A stretch of 64,000 nucleotides of DNA. Origin: Streptomyces fodineus (GTDB lineage Bacteria > Actinomycetota > Actinomycetes > Streptomycetales > Streptomycetaceae). The notes under the pieces were generated by a model that was given only the letters and a program-made list of their open reading frames with translations, searched no databases and was not told where the DNA came from. The stretch covers positions 1,240,001 through 1,304,000 of the forward strand of contig NZ_CP017248.1 in NCBI RefSeq assembly GCF_001735805.1, written 5' to 3'. This document shows, piece after piece, positions 17,077-26,408 of the stretch; position 1 is the first letter of the stretch; each line of letters starts with the position of its first letter. The position numbers and the translations under genes were made by a program.

Positions 17077-18203
17077 GTGTGCTCCGCCCGCAGCTGCTCG
17101 GCGAGTCCGAGTAGCGCCACGTACTGCTCGGATAGCGACGCCGGCGCCCTCGGGTCGGGATCCTTGAAGTAGAACCCCAGCTCGGGCAGCGGACCGGTGA
17201 GCCCCACTTCGTGCGCGCGGGCGAGGAGCCGGACCAGGTCCAGGACGAGCGGTGCCGCCAGGGCGGAGTCGCACCCCTGCCAGGTGGTCTGGAGTACCAT
17301 CCGTGCGCCGAGGAATCCCTCGAAGGCGATGTGGTCCCAGGCGGTCTTCCAGTCCCCCATCGAGGGCACGTCGTCGATGTGCACCACGCCCTCGGGGGTG
17401 GCTCCGAGGGTGTCGGCGAGGACCCGCGCTTTTCCGGCGTTCTTCGCGGCGGCCGCGTCCGGGTCGGCGAGCGCCGCCCCGTCTCCCCCGCCGAGCAGGT
17501 TGGTACCGGACCAGGACCGCACGGTGAGTGCTCGCTGCGCGAACATCGGGCCGAGCACGGAGCGCAGCAGCGTCTGGCCGGTCTTGCCGTCCCGCCCGGC
17601 CACCGGCACGTCGTACGGACCGGTGAGCGCGGGGTGGTGCAGTCCGGTGGAGGGTGTGAAGTTCGCATACGCAGCGCCGGCGCGGAGCGCGGCGGCAGCG
17701 TACAGAGAGCTGGCGGGCAGCCTCTCGTCCCCTTCGCGGGGCGCTGGTTCGGTGGAGGCCACGTTGACGACCACGCACCGGACGAGGTTGTTCCGCGTCC
17801 GAAAGGAGGCGATGTCATCGGCGAACCGGCTGATCAGTTCATCGTCCTGACTCAGGTCGTCCATGACGGGACCCCCGGCCCGTATCTCGGCGTCCGCCGC
17901 GGCGAGTTCATTTCGTACGACCTGGGGCAGGTCGTACGGTAGAACCCCCCGCGCGGCCAGTTGCTCGGCCCGCTTCGGCAACGGGCAGGACACGACGTCG
18001 TGCCCCCCGAAGACGAGGGACCCCAGATCCGGAAGGCCACTCCCGGCGAAGTGCGGAGTGAGGGTGACCATCCCGATGGCCGGCTGCAGCCCGCCAGCGA
18101 CGGCCGCGCACCCCGCGACCACCGTGGTGGCGACGGAACCGCGGGCCCCGATCAGCCAGATTCCCGTACGTGGCACTGCCGGTGTCGATGTCGGTGTTGT
18201 CAT
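17073..18203 (-). CDS. Inositol-3-phosphate synthase family protein
   Basis: A 376-residue member of the myo-inositol phosphate synthase family: NAD-binding start TGIWLIGARGSVATTV, then SCPLPKR, CVVVNVASTEP, YANFTPSTG, VAGRDGKTGQTLLRSVL and SWSGTNLLGGGDG. These cover the NAD site and the conserved catalytic lysine region (GKTGQT). The family isomerises glucose-6-phosphate to inositol phosphate through an NAD-bound keto intermediate. The ATG at 18203 follows GGGAGGCGCTCGCG, the best ribosome site in the operon, so this is the leader gene. It occupies the place held by the EboD cyclase in known ebo clusters. Confidence 0.92.
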   Translation of the reverse strand: MTTPTSTPAVPRTGIWLIGARGSVATTVVAGCAAVAGGLQPAIGMVTLTPHFAGSGLPDLGSLVFGGHDVVSCPLPKRAEQLAARGVLPYDLPQVVRNELAAADAEIRAGGPVMDDLSQDDELISRFADDIASFRTRNNLVRCVVVNVASTEPAPREGDERLPASSLYAAAALRAGAAYANFTPSTGLHHPALTGPYDVPVAGRDGKTGQTLLRSVLGPMFAQRALTVRSWSGTNLLGGGDGAALADPDAAAAKNAGKARVLADTLGATPEGVVHIDDVPSMGDWKTAWDHIAFEGFLGARMVLQTTWQGCDSALAAPLVLDLVRLLARAHEVGLTGPLPELGFYFKDPDPRAPASLSEQYVALLGLAEQLRAEHT

Positions 18204-18268
18204 CGCGAGCGCCTCCCTGCCGTTCTCGTGCGTGTGCATGTACGTACGTGTGCGTGTGATGAGTGATG

Positions 18269-18307
18269 GCCCGTGCCGGGGGCGTGAGCCGCAACCCCGG
18301 CACGGGC
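18269..18307. terminator. Intrinsic terminator hairpin
   Basis: GCCCGTGCCGGGG and CCCCGGCACGGGC form a perfect 13-bp stem with a 13-nt loop in the 170-bp gap between the end of the ThuA-DUF1080 gene and the start of the ebo-like operon. It should stop leftward transcription from the sugar locus. There is no T-run, as is common in Streptomyces. Confidence 0.75.
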
Positions 18308-18374
18308 CCGTTTCTGGTGCGGGATCCGCCAGGTTCCCGGGCCAGTTCTGTGGACTACGGGTCAGGAGCGATGC

Positions 18375-20123
18375 TCATGACGGCAGGGTCCACTGCTGGT
18401 TGGCCTTGCCGTGGCAGGTCCACAGGTGGATGGGGGTTTCGTCGCCCCAGGTGTCGCCTTCCGCGTCCAGGCACTTGCCGGAGTTCGGGTTGCGGACGGT
18501 GCCGTCGTCCTGCGGCACCCACTGCTGGGCGACGGTGCCGTTGCAGCGGTACAGCTGGACCTTCGTGCCGTCATCGGTGCCGGCCCAACGCACGTCGAGG
18601 CACTTGCCCAGCGCGCGGATCGTGCCGTCCCCGGGAAGCGTCCACTGCTGCGCGGCCGTGCTGTTGCAGCCGTACAGCTGGACCTGGGTCTCGTCGTCGT
18701 CCTTGCCTCCCGCCACATCCATGCACTTGCCGTTCACGCCCTTCACCTCACCGGTGCGTGAATACGTCGTCTTGACACGGACGTTGCGGAACGAGACCCG
18801 GTCTGCGTCACTGTGGTTCTGCAGGCCGACATATCCCTGTTGGAGGCTGCGCGCCGGGTCGGTGTTGGTGAAGTCGTTGATCTTCACACCGTTGAGGAAG
18901 ACCTCCAGGTGCTCGCCGGTGACACGGATCTCGAAGGTGTTCCATTCGCCGGGAGGATTCAGTGCCTTGTCCCGCACGGCGGTGTCGGGCGCCTTGAAGC
19001 CGTACACGGCCCCCGTCGTGCGGTCCGGGCTGTCGGTGGCGTCGATCTGTATCTCGTAGCCGTTGTTCACGGCGGACCAGGGATCGTTGGAGGCCGGGAA
19101 GCCGACGAAGATCCCCGAGTTGTCGTCGCCGTCCATCTTCCAGTCGGCTTTGATGGAGTAGTCGCCCTTCAGCTCCTTCGCGTCGTACCAGAGCAGGCCC
19201 ATGCCCCCCTTAGAGGTGAGGGTGCCGTCGGCGAGGTCGAAGGAACCGGGCCCGGCCTGCTCCCAGCCCGTCGTGCTGCTGCCGTCGAACAGCGACTGGT
19301 AGCCGTTCTCCGGGCGGCAGTCCGCCTGGGCCATGCCCGCCGCCCAGCGGATGCCGCCGAGCAACTCCTGCTGGAAAGCGGGTTCGGAGTACGACGCGTC
19401 GGTGTGGCCGAGGCCGGTGTAGAAGGAGCGGCCGCCCTCGTAGTTCTGGCACCAGGTGATCGGATGGTCACCGGACATGGTCCCGCCCGAGTAGCTGGAC
19501 TCGTCCAGCGAGGCGAGCACGTGCGCGGTGGACCGGGGGTTGGTGCGGTAGTTGTACCACTCGTCGAACCGCTCCCAGGTGCTGCCGAGATGCGCGGTTG
19601 CGGGGTGCGCCCGGTCCTCCACGTTGATCTTGGCGTTCTGCTGGTCGGGGTGCGACTGGAAATAGGCTCCGACGAGCTTGCCGTAGAACGGCCAGTCGTA
19701 CTCGGTGTCGGCGGCGGCGTGGATGCCCACGAAGCCGCCCCCGCCTCGGATGTAGCTCTCGAAGGCGTCCTGCTGGGCTGCGTCGAGAACGTCCCCGGTG
19801 GTCGACAGGAACACGACCGCCTTGTAGTTGGCGAGGTTGTCGGCGGTGAAGGCCCCGGCGTCCTCTGTGGCGTCCACGGTGAAGTTGTTCGCCGACCCCA
19901 GTTCCCGCAGTGTGGAGAGACCGGCGTCGATGGATGAGTGCCGGTAGCCGGCCGTCTTGGAGAAGACGAGAACCTTGTATGCCGGGTCGGCGGTGGCACG
20001 TGTGGTGGCCTTGACGGACTCAGTGGGCTTGACCGGCTCGGCGGAGGCGAGTCCGGGGGCCGCCGCGACGCACAGCAGCGCACCCGACAGCCAGCACGCG
20101 GCTTTGGTGAGGCTCATACGCAT
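18375..20123 (-). CDS. Secreted ThuA-DUF1080-ricin lectin protein (3-keto-glycoside hydrolase candidate)
   Basis: A 582-residue exported protein. Residues 1-30 are a signal peptide ending ASA. Next is a ThuA domain (about 45-265: KVLVFSKTAGYRHSS, GGGFVGIHAAADTEYDW, GRSFYTGLGHTDASY), then a DUF1080 domain (about 275-450: GYQSLFDGSSTTGWEQ, NSGIFVGFP, NGYEIQIDATDS). The C-terminal ricin-B trefoil (about 458-582) has QxW motifs such as AAQQWTLPG, VAQQWVPQ and NQQWTLP. DUF1080 proteins are known as 3-keto-disaccharide hydrolases and ThuA is tied to 3-keto-trehalose use. The lectin should hold the enzyme on a glycan. Start at ATG 20123; the gene follows the dehydrogenase by 20 bp, in one operon. 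Confidence 0.9.
   Translation of the reverse strand: MRMSLTKAACWLSGALLCVAAAPGLASAEPVKPTESVKATTRATADPAYKVLVFSKTAGYRHSSIDAGLSTLRELGSANNFTVDATEDAGAFTADNLANYKAVVFLSTTGDVLDAAQQDAFESYIRGGGGFVGIHAAADTEYDWPFYGKLVGAYFQSHPDQQNAKINVEDRAHPATAHLGSTWERFDEWYNYRTNPRSTAHVLASLDESSYSGGTMSGDHPITWCQNYEGGRSFYTGLGHTDASYSEPAFQQELLGGIRWAAGMAQADCRPENGYQSLFDGSSTTGWEQAGPGSFDLADGTLTSKGGMGLLWYDAKELKGDYSIKADWKMDGDDNSGIFVGFPASNDPWSAVNNGYEIQIDATDSPDRTTGAVYGFKAPDTAVRDKALNPPGEWNTFEIRVTGEHLEVFLNGVKINDFTNTDPARSLQQGYVGLQNHSDADRVSFRNVRVKTTYSRTGEVKGVNGKCMDVAGGKDDDETQVQLYGCNSTAAQQWTLPGDGTIRALGKCLDVRWAGTDDGTKVQLYRCNGTVAQQWVPQDDGTVRNPNSGKCLDAEGDTWGDETPIHLWTCHGKANQQWTLPS
18380..18756. repeat. 377-bp perfect direct repeat, copy 1 (lectin-encoding)
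   Basis: This segment encodes the ricin-B module of the ThuA-DUF1080 gene and is identical base for base to 20146-20522 by direct comparison. Identity starts 3 bp from the stop codon and ends sharply inside the linker before the trefoil, where the two genes become unrelated. Confidence 0.97.
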
Positions 20124-20143
20124 GGTGTCCTGCTTCCTTCCGG

Positions 20144-23026
20144 CTACGGCAGGGTCCACTGCTGGTTGGCCTTGCCGTGGCAGGTCCACAGGTGGATGGG
20201 GGTTTCGTCGCCCCAGGTGTCGCCTTCCGCGTCCAGGCACTTGCCGGAGTTCGGGTTGCGGACGGTGCCGTCGTCCTGCGGCACCCACTGCTGGGCGACG
20301 GTGCCGTTGCAGCGGTACAGCTGGACCTTCGTGCCGTCATCGGTGCCGGCCCAACGCACGTCGAGGCACTTGCCCAGCGCGCGGATCGTGCCGTCCCCGG
20401 GAAGCGTCCACTGCTGCGCGGCCGTGCTGTTGCAGCCGTACAGCTGGACCTGGGTCTCGTCGTCGTCCTTGCCTCCCGCCACATCCATGCACTTGCCGTT
20501 CACGCCCTTCACCTCACCGGTGTGCGCGCCGCCGGAGCCGTCTGTGGTGAACTCGAAGTCATCGAGGTCGAAGAGGGCCCCGCTGCCGCCCTTGAAGACC
20601 AGGTAGATCTTGGTGGTCTGGTCGGGCACGTCCTTCAGCGTCGTCTCCACATCCGCGAAGTTCTCCCAGCCACCGGTCGGCTTCACCTCGATCGAGCCGT
20701 GCAGCGGACCGGTCGGGGAGCCGGTGTGCAGCTCCAGCGTGCCGCCGGCGCCACCCGATGAGACCCGGGCCTTGAGCTTGGTCGCTCCCGTGAGCCGGTA
20801 CGGGTCGAAGGAGATCCAGTCGCCGTCGTGGCTGTCACCGACGGTCTTGCCGCCGTGGGCGCCGGCTTTGTCGTACAGCTTCAGGTTGCCGCTCTGCGTG
20901 GTGAAGTACTCGGCCTGGCGGTGATACGGCGGGAGGGTGACCTGGCTCCTGCCGGTCAGGGGAGCCTGGCCGCCCGCGCCGTTATCGGTGTACTCGGCTC
21001 CCACGAGGCCGAAGATGTTGGCGTCCGGGTCGTGTTCGCCGTCCTTGGGCGGTGTCAGGGTGCCTTCGCAGCCCTGGACCTTGCTCAGCTCGTGTGCGTG
21101 GTTGTCGTGTCCGAGGCTGAAGCGGACGGTGACCTTGGAGCAGTCGATGTCCGGCTCGTCGGGGTCGGTCACCTTGACCTTGAAGGGGATCGGATCGCCG
21201 AAGTGGTACAAGGAGCCGTTGGCGGGCGCGATGATCTCCACCGTCGGCTTGGTGTTGCCCACGACGACGCGCACGTTCGCGCTGCCCACGTGTCCCTCGG
21301 GGTCCGTGGCGGTGAAGGTGGCCTGGTAGGTGCCGTTCTTCTGGTACGTGTGGGTCGGGTTGAGACCCTCGCCCTTGGTTCCGTCTCCGAAGTCCCAGGC
21401 GTAGGTGAGGTCCTTGCTGTCACCGTCGGTCGCCTTTCCCGTGAAGGAGACCTGCAGCGGGGCAGCCCCGTCGGTGTGGTCGGCGCTCACCGCCGCGATC
21501 GGGGTGAGTCCGTCCTTCGCGTACTCGATGCGGTAGAGCGCGGAGTTGGCGTCACCGCCGAAGCTTCCGGTGCCGTAGTCCAGGACATACAGCGCGCCGT
21601 CCGGGCCGAAGGCCATGTCCATGACCTGGGTCCCGGTCCACGGGAAGGCATTGATCTTCTGGACGGTGCCGTCGTCGCCCTGCTCGATCCGCTTGATCCA
21701 CTGGCGCCCGTACTCGCCCGCGAAGAAGTTCCCGTCGTACTCCTTGGGGAACTTCACCGACGAGGTGGAGGTCTCGTCGTACCGGTAGACGGGACCCCCA
21801 ATGGGGGACTCGGAGCCCGGGTTGCCCTTGGCATCCACGTTGAACTCGGGGACCGACCCGCCGTCATAGGGAATCCAGGCCGGCTGCGCGGGCGGCAGAT
21901 CGGTGAGGCCGGTATTGAACCGGGAGTTGTTCTTGGGTGCGTCGCAGTCGAACCTGGAGCCCGACTTCTGGGTGGCGAAGTCGTAGTCGACGTAGGCGTC
22001 GTTCTTGCCGGTGCAGAACGGCCAGCCGAAGTTGCCCGGCTTCGTGATCCGGTTGAACTCGACCTGGCCGCCGGGACCGCGGTTCGGGTCGGCCGCAGCG
22101 GCGTCGGGGCCGAAGTCGCCTACGTAGACCACGCCGGTCTGCTTGTCGACGCTCATCCGGAAGGGGTTGCGCAAGCCCATGGCGTAGATCTCGGGCCGGG
22201 TCTTGTCGGTGCCCTTGGGGAAGAGGTTGCCGTCGGGGATGGTGTAGGAGCCGTCGGCAGCGACCTTGATGCGCAGGATCTTGCCCCGCAGGTCGTTGGT
22301 GTTGCCGGCGGAGCGGCGGGCGTCGAAAGCCGGGTTGCGGTTCGGGCTGTCGTCGATGGGGGTGTAGCCGTCGGAGGCGAAGGGGTTGGTGTCGTCGCCG
22401 GTCGACAGGTAGAGGTTGCCGTCCTTGTCGAAGTCGATGTCACCACCGACGTGGCAGCACACCCCACGGCTGGCCGGCACGTCGAGGACCTTCTTCTCGC
22501 TGTCGAGGTCGAGAGTGCCGTCGTCGTTGAGGACGAACCGGGAGAGGCGGTTGACGCCGTCGAACTTCTTGAAGTCGTCGTCGCTTCCGGTGCCCGGGGC
22601 GTCGCCGGCGGGGGTGCCCAGCTTGGGCGCGTAGTAGAGGTAGATCGCCCGGTTGTCCTTGAAGTCCGGGTCCACGCCTACGCCTTGGAGGCCCTCCTCG
22701 TCGTGCGAGTAGACGTCGAGCTTGCCGGCGACATGGGTCGAGCCCGCGTGGTCGGTGAGGAACAGGGTGCCGTCGCGCGAGGTGTGCAGGACGCTGAGGT
22801 CCGGCAGCACGGCCAGTGACATGGGCTCGCCGACCTGGTCCGGCCCCTTGGCCATGGGGATTTGCTCGAAGGTCGGACCGGCAGCGGCACTGGCGGCCTT
22901 GCTGTCGTGGGCTTCGTGGCCCGCGTGGGCAGCAGCCGCGGTAGGCGTGGCCACCGCGAGGAGCAGCCCGACGAGCAAGGCTGTGACTCTGCGGCGGGGG
23001 GAGGTTGGGGGGCGTTCTCGATGCAC
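20144..23026 (-). CDS. Secreted PQQ-type sugar dehydrogenase with PKD, CBM and ricin lectin domains
   Basis: A 960-residue exported protein. Residues 1-34 are a signal peptide (basic start, hydrophobic core, AAAAHA). Residues about 50-430 form a glucose/sorbosone dehydrogenase beta-propeller (VGVDPDFKDNRAIYLYYAP, CCHVGGDIDFDKDGNLYLS, NPFRMSVDKQTG). A PKD domain (about 445-530, YAWDFGDGTKGEGLNPTHTY), an Ig-like segment, a CBM6-type module (about 690-830) and a ricin-B trefoil (about 835-960) follow. The family oxidises sugars with a quinone cofactor; whether PQQ is bound is not provable here. It is the first gene of the two-gene secreted operon and should act on glycan-bound sugars outside the cell. 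Confidence 0.9.
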   Translation of the reverse strand: MHRERPPTSPRRRVTALLVGLLLAVATPTAAAAHAGHEAHDSKAASAAAGPTFEQIPMAKGPDQVGEPMSLAVLPDLSVLHTSRDGTLFLTDHAGSTHVAGKLDVYSHDEEGLQGVGVDPDFKDNRAIYLYYAPKLGTPAGDAPGTGSDDDFKKFDGVNRLSRFVLNDDGTLDLDSEKKVLDVPASRGVCCHVGGDIDFDKDGNLYLSTGDDTNPFASDGYTPIDDSPNRNPAFDARRSAGNTNDLRGKILRIKVAADGSYTIPDGNLFPKGTDKTRPEIYAMGLRNPFRMSVDKQTGVVYVGDFGPDAAAADPNRGPGGQVEFNRITKPGNFGWPFCTGKNDAYVDYDFATQKSGSRFDCDAPKNNSRFNTGLTDLPPAQPAWIPYDGGSVPEFNVDAKGNPGSESPIGGPVYRYDETSTSSVKFPKEYDGNFFAGEYGRQWIKRIEQGDDGTVQKINAFPWTGTQVMDMAFGPDGALYVLDYGTGSFGGDANSALYRIEYAKDGLTPIAAVSADHTDGAAPLQVSFTGKATDGDSKDLTYAWDFGDGTKGEGLNPTHTYQKNGTYQATFTATDPEGHVGSANVRVVVGNTKPTVEIIAPANGSLYHFGDPIPFKVKVTDPDEPDIDCSKVTVRFSLGHDNHAHELSKVQGCEGTLTPPKDGEHDPDANIFGLVGAEYTDNGAGGQAPLTGRSQVTLPPYHRQAEYFTTQSGNLKLYDKAGAHGGKTVGDSHDGDWISFDPYRLTGATKLKARVSSGGAGGTLELHTGSPTGPLHGSIEVKPTGGWENFADVETTLKDVPDQTTKIYLVFKGGSGALFDLDDFEFTTDGSGGAHTGEVKGVNGKCMDVAGGKDDDETQVQLYGCNSTAAQQWTLPGDGTIRALGKCLDVRWAGTDDGTKVQLYRCNGTVAQQWVPQDDGTVRNPNSGKCLDAEGDTWGDETPIHLWTCHGKANQQWTLP
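20146..20522. repeat. 377-bp perfect direct repeat, copy 2 (lectin-encoding)
   Basis: The 3' end of the sugar dehydrogenase gene repeats 18380-18756 without a mismatch, although the rest of the two genes is unrelated. Perfect identity at synonymous sites implies recent duplication or ongoing gene conversion. It can also cause assembly collapse or recombination between copies. Confidence 0.97.
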
Positions 23027-23314
23027 GGGTCGTCCTCCGTGTCAGGGGTGGAAGCCGGCGCCCAGAAAGTGCGCGGCTCGTGCGGTGAGTTGGTCGGGAC
23101 CGTAGCCCTCTTTCTCCTGTACTGAAAGAGCTTGTGCAGAAGTAGAGCTAACTTTTCTCAGCGAGAGGACAAACTGTTTGTGGGCATGCCCGAATGCCCC
23201 GCTGGCCCTTGCCGTTCCAGCGGGACTGGGTAGTTGGGGTCGCACACCGACGCACCACCCAAACGGCCCTTGAGGTGGCGCCCAGTTGTTCGACTCCCGT
23301 TGCCTCCCGCTACC

Positions 23315-23946
23315 TCAGCGCGAGCGGGCTCGCACCGGCATGACGCGCCCGCGACGGGATTTGGACAGGAACTCACCCCTCAGTTCGAACAGTGCGGCGC
23401 TACCCGCAGCCATCGGCATCCCGGTGTCACTGTCGCCACCGATCGAGGCGAGCTCCGCGCCGAGCCGTGCGTCGGGCGACGCGGTCGGCTCGGTCTGCGG
23501 AGCGAGATCACCCCAGCCGTCGCCCCGGGGAGCCGGTAAACCGTTGCGGTCGACGGCCATGGTTGCTTCACCTGCCGCGGACTTGAGGTCCTTGACTTCA
23601 GCCTTGTGGGCCTTGTCGGTCAGGGGCCTGCCGGCCGCGAGTGCTTCGGAGGCGAGCGCGTTGGCGTCGTCCCAGTGGTCGGCCCCGGGCGTCCGGTCGA
23701 ACAGACCGGAGGCGGCGCGGTTGCCCTTGGGGACGTGGTACACGTGGGCCCTCTTGATTCCCTTGTCGAGTGTGCCGGACGCGCCGCACAGCTCGACCCC
23801 GAGCCGGTCCGCACCGATCGGGATGGGCACAGGGCGCCACGTTGCGTTAGCTCCGCGGTAGCGGCGACGGCGTGCGCGTGCTGGACGGGCAGGGCGAGTG
23901 AGGTGCAGACGGTTGACACGGGCGGGGTGCACTGTCGTACACGCAT
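23315..23946 (-). pseudogene. Unrecognised secreted protein, frameshifted
   Basis: From an ATG at 23946 one frame gives an export-like start (STVCTSLALPVQHAHAVAA), then coding character moves to another frame: RPVPIPIGADRLGVELCGAS, GLFDRTPGADHWDDANALA and LTDKAHKAEVKDLKSAAGEA, to a stop at 23315. The second frame has normal high-GC codon use. I do not recognise the family. A single frameshift around 23860 would join the parts, so this may be an intact small secreted protein spoiled by one indel, or a true pseudogene. Confidence 0.45.
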
Positions 23947-24922
23947 AGCGGGGAAGGTCCTTCCGGTTGTTCTGCGGCTAGCGGGATGTGGGCTTGGGGC
24001 TTCGCTCGGCTCGCCGGGGCACGGGGCGCTTGCGTCGCTTCGTGTGCGCGAGAGTGTCTGAGACGTCATTGCCTTTGATGGACGGCGCAGATTTCCGACC
24101 ATCCCGCCGTGTTACCTATTCGTTACCGGTGCATTTCACGGGGGCTGATCCCGTCGCCTCGGCGACGCCTCCCAGAGAGACGCGCCCCGCCTGACACCGA
24201 CGAACACTTCGAGGTATCGAGACAGACGCTCGGGCCTGCCGCCTCACCAGCCGGCCGGTGGCGAAGAAGAGGGCAGGCCGCAAGGGCTCGGGCCGTGACA
24301 GCCGAGGCGAAGAGGAAGCTCACCACCCACATCGCGGAATGCGCGGTGGCGATCAGTACTCCCGCGCCGAAGGGCCGGACACCGACCGCGAGCGGCACCA
24401 CGGAGTGCGATACGCCCTGCCGGCCATCGACTTGCGGCCGACGACCTCCAAGAGCCGGCGGCCAAGGAGCAGTACGCCGAACGGCCGCCCGCGGCGAAAA
24501 CGAGGAGGCCAGCCGTTTGCCGTAGTCACCGAAGGCCGGGGCCGGCCGCAACCACCCCATCCGGTGCGAGCGCCAAGCGGCCCGCCATGGGCAGGGCATG
24601 GCCAGGAGCAAGGGAGTTCAGTGGATCAGGAGCAAGAGAGTGGAGTGGATAACGAGTGCCTAACGCAGCGGGACGGGCGGCGGGCGCCCGGCTCTTGGGA
24701 GATGACAACCAGCAGGACGCTTGCGTGGCTCGGGAAGCCCGCTTCTGACCGCCCGGACCCTGACGCCCAGCGGGCCGCGAGGCGGTGCAACGTCACGCTC
24801 CTTTGTCCTCTGAGGAGATAAAGTCGGCGGGATTCCCGCTTAACTTCTTCCCCGAGACGCCGATCGCTGCTACGTTCCATCGCGGAAGACACCGAAGGCC
24901 GGACAGCGGCGGGAGGGGCGAC
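23947..24922. other. Gap without a supported gene
   Basis: About 1 kb upstream of the ROK gene. Several overlapping frames are open because of high GC, but none has a ribosome site, a domain or consistent codon bias. The last 200 bp, which is less GC-rich around 24820-24880, probably carries the ROK promoter. Confidence 0.45.
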
Positions 24923-26113
24923 GTGAGGCGCATGACGGCACGACCGGCCAACTCACATCAGGCGCGCATACTCAAGTTGTTGCGTGATGAAGGCCCCACC
25001 TCACGTGCGCTGTTGGGTGAGCTGGTGGACCTGTCCCGGTCCAAGCTCGCGGTCGAGGTGGACCGACTCATGGAGACCGGGCTCGTGGTGAGCGACGGAC
25101 TTGCTGCTTCCAGGGGCGGTCGCCGGTCGCACAACGTCCGGCTGGCCCCCGGACTCCGATTCTTGGGCATCGACATCGGCGCAACCTCGGCCGATGTTGC
25201 TGTGACGAACGCCGAGTTGGAAGTCCTCGGCCATCTCAGTCAGCCGATCGACGTGCGGGAAGGCCCTGTTGCGGTCTTCGAGCAGGTTCTCGCCATGGCC
25301 GACAAGTTGAAGGCGGCCGGTCTCGCCGAAGCCTTCGACGGAGCCGGGGTGGGGATTCCCGGACCCGTACGTTTCCCCGAGGGCGTACCGGTCGCACCAC
25401 CGATCATGCCAGGCTGGGACAACTTCCCCGTCCGGGAGGCACTCAGCCAGGACCTCGGCTGCCCCGTCATGGTCGACAACGACGTGAACCTGATGGCTCT
25501 CGGTGAGCAGCACGCGGGAGTCGCCAGGAGCGTCGGAGACTTCCTCTGCGTGAAGATCGGCACGGGCATCGGGTGCGGCATCGTCGTCGGCGGTGCGGTA
25601 CACCATGGCGTCACCGGGAGCGCCGGCGACATCGGCCACATCCAGGTCGACCCCAACGGTCATCCATGTGCTTGTGGCAACAGCGGCTGCCTGGAGGCCC
25701 ACTTCAGCGGGGCCGCACTCGCCCGCGACGCGCTTGCCGCCGTCGAGTCCGGGCATGCAGGTGAACTGGCCGACCGGCTGGCCGCTTCGGGCACGCTGAC
25801 CGCAGCCGACGTCGCCGCCGCGGCCGCGGCCGGTGACGCCCTCGCCATCGATCTCATCCGTGAGGGCGGTGGCCTGGTCGGACAAGTCATCGCCAGCCTG
25901 GTGTCGTTCTTCAACCCCGGTCTGGTCGTCGTCGGCGGCGGGGTGACCGGCGTCGGACACGGCCTTCTCGCCGCCATCCGCACCCAGGTCTACCGCAGGT
26001 CCCTGCCACTGGCGACCGGCAACCTCCCCATCGTCCTCAGCGAACTCGGCACTCAGGCCGGAGTCATCGGCGCCGCCCGTCTGATCACCGACCGCGTCTT
26101 CTCCCCGGCCTGA
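24923..26113 (+). CDS. ROK-family transcriptional regulator
   Basis: A 396-residue ROK repressor. The N-terminal winged helix (about 5-65) reads NSHQARILKLLRDEGPTSRA and LSRSKLAVEVDRLMETGLV. The sugar-kinase-like part has the phosphate motif DIGATSADVAV, VDNDVNLMALGEQHAG and the zinc/ROK signature HPCACGNSGCLEAH. The GTG at 24923 after GGGAGGGGCGAC was chosen over the ATG three codons later. ROK regulators sense sugars or sugar phosphates. Transcribed towards the ABC operon and away from the secreted enzymes, it likely controls one or both. Confidence 0.92.
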   Translation: MRRMTARPANSHQARILKLLRDEGPTSRALLGELVDLSRSKLAVEVDRLMETGLVVSDGLAASRGGRRSHNVRLAPGLRFLGIDIGATSADVAVTNAELEVLGHLSQPIDVREGPVAVFEQVLAMADKLKAAGLAEAFDGAGVGIPGPVRFPEGVPVAPPIMPGWDNFPVREALSQDLGCPVMVDNDVNLMALGEQHAGVARSVGDFLCVKIGTGIGCGIVVGGAVHHGVTGSAGDIGHIQVDPNGHPCACGNSGCLEAHFSGAALARDALAAVESGHAGELADRLAASGTLTAADVAAAAAAGDALAIDLIREGGGLVGQVIASLVSFFNPGLVVVGGGVTGVGHGLLAAIRTQVYRRSLPLATGNLPIVLSELGTQAGVIGAARLITDRVFSPA

Positions 26114-26126
26114 TCCCAACGAACCC

Positions 26127-26159
26127 GCCCCACCGTCCCAGCCCCGCCGACGGTGGGGC
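26127..26159. terminator. Intrinsic terminator after the ROK gene
   Basis: GCCCCACCGTC and GACGGTGGGGC form an 11-bp perfect stem with an 11-nt loop, 13 bp past the ROK stop. It separates ROK transcription from the ABC operon starting at 26409. Confidence 0.7.
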
Positions 26160-26408
26160 GCCTGAACCATCACCTCTCCATGCCCGCGCCACGGTGACCC
26201 GTGTTGCCCACCAGGCGCCGGACCACTCCCTCCCCCCAACGGCGCCCCACACACAGTGAACGGCGAACAGCGCCGTCAGCGCACGCAGCCGCGTCCGCGT
26301 GCCTGGGCGGCCTCCGCATGGGAGGTATCACTCACCACGCCTGCCTCATCCGCGCAGGACGCGCAGCGCCATGAACCGTGTGCCTCCACTGAACCGAGGA
26401 TCCATCGC

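Noticed and set aside
11230..18203. Ordinary isoprenoid-quinone biosynthesis operon
   Set aside because: UbiA is present, but the other genes (EboA, EboE, TatD, phosphatase, inositol synthase) match ebo clusters and none is a quinone-ring enzyme.
20828..22819. Long plus-strand open frame of 663 codons opposite the sugar dehydrogenase
   Set aside because: It is a GC-skew shadow: valine/glycine/arginine-rich, no domain, and fully antisense to a well-supported multidomain gene.
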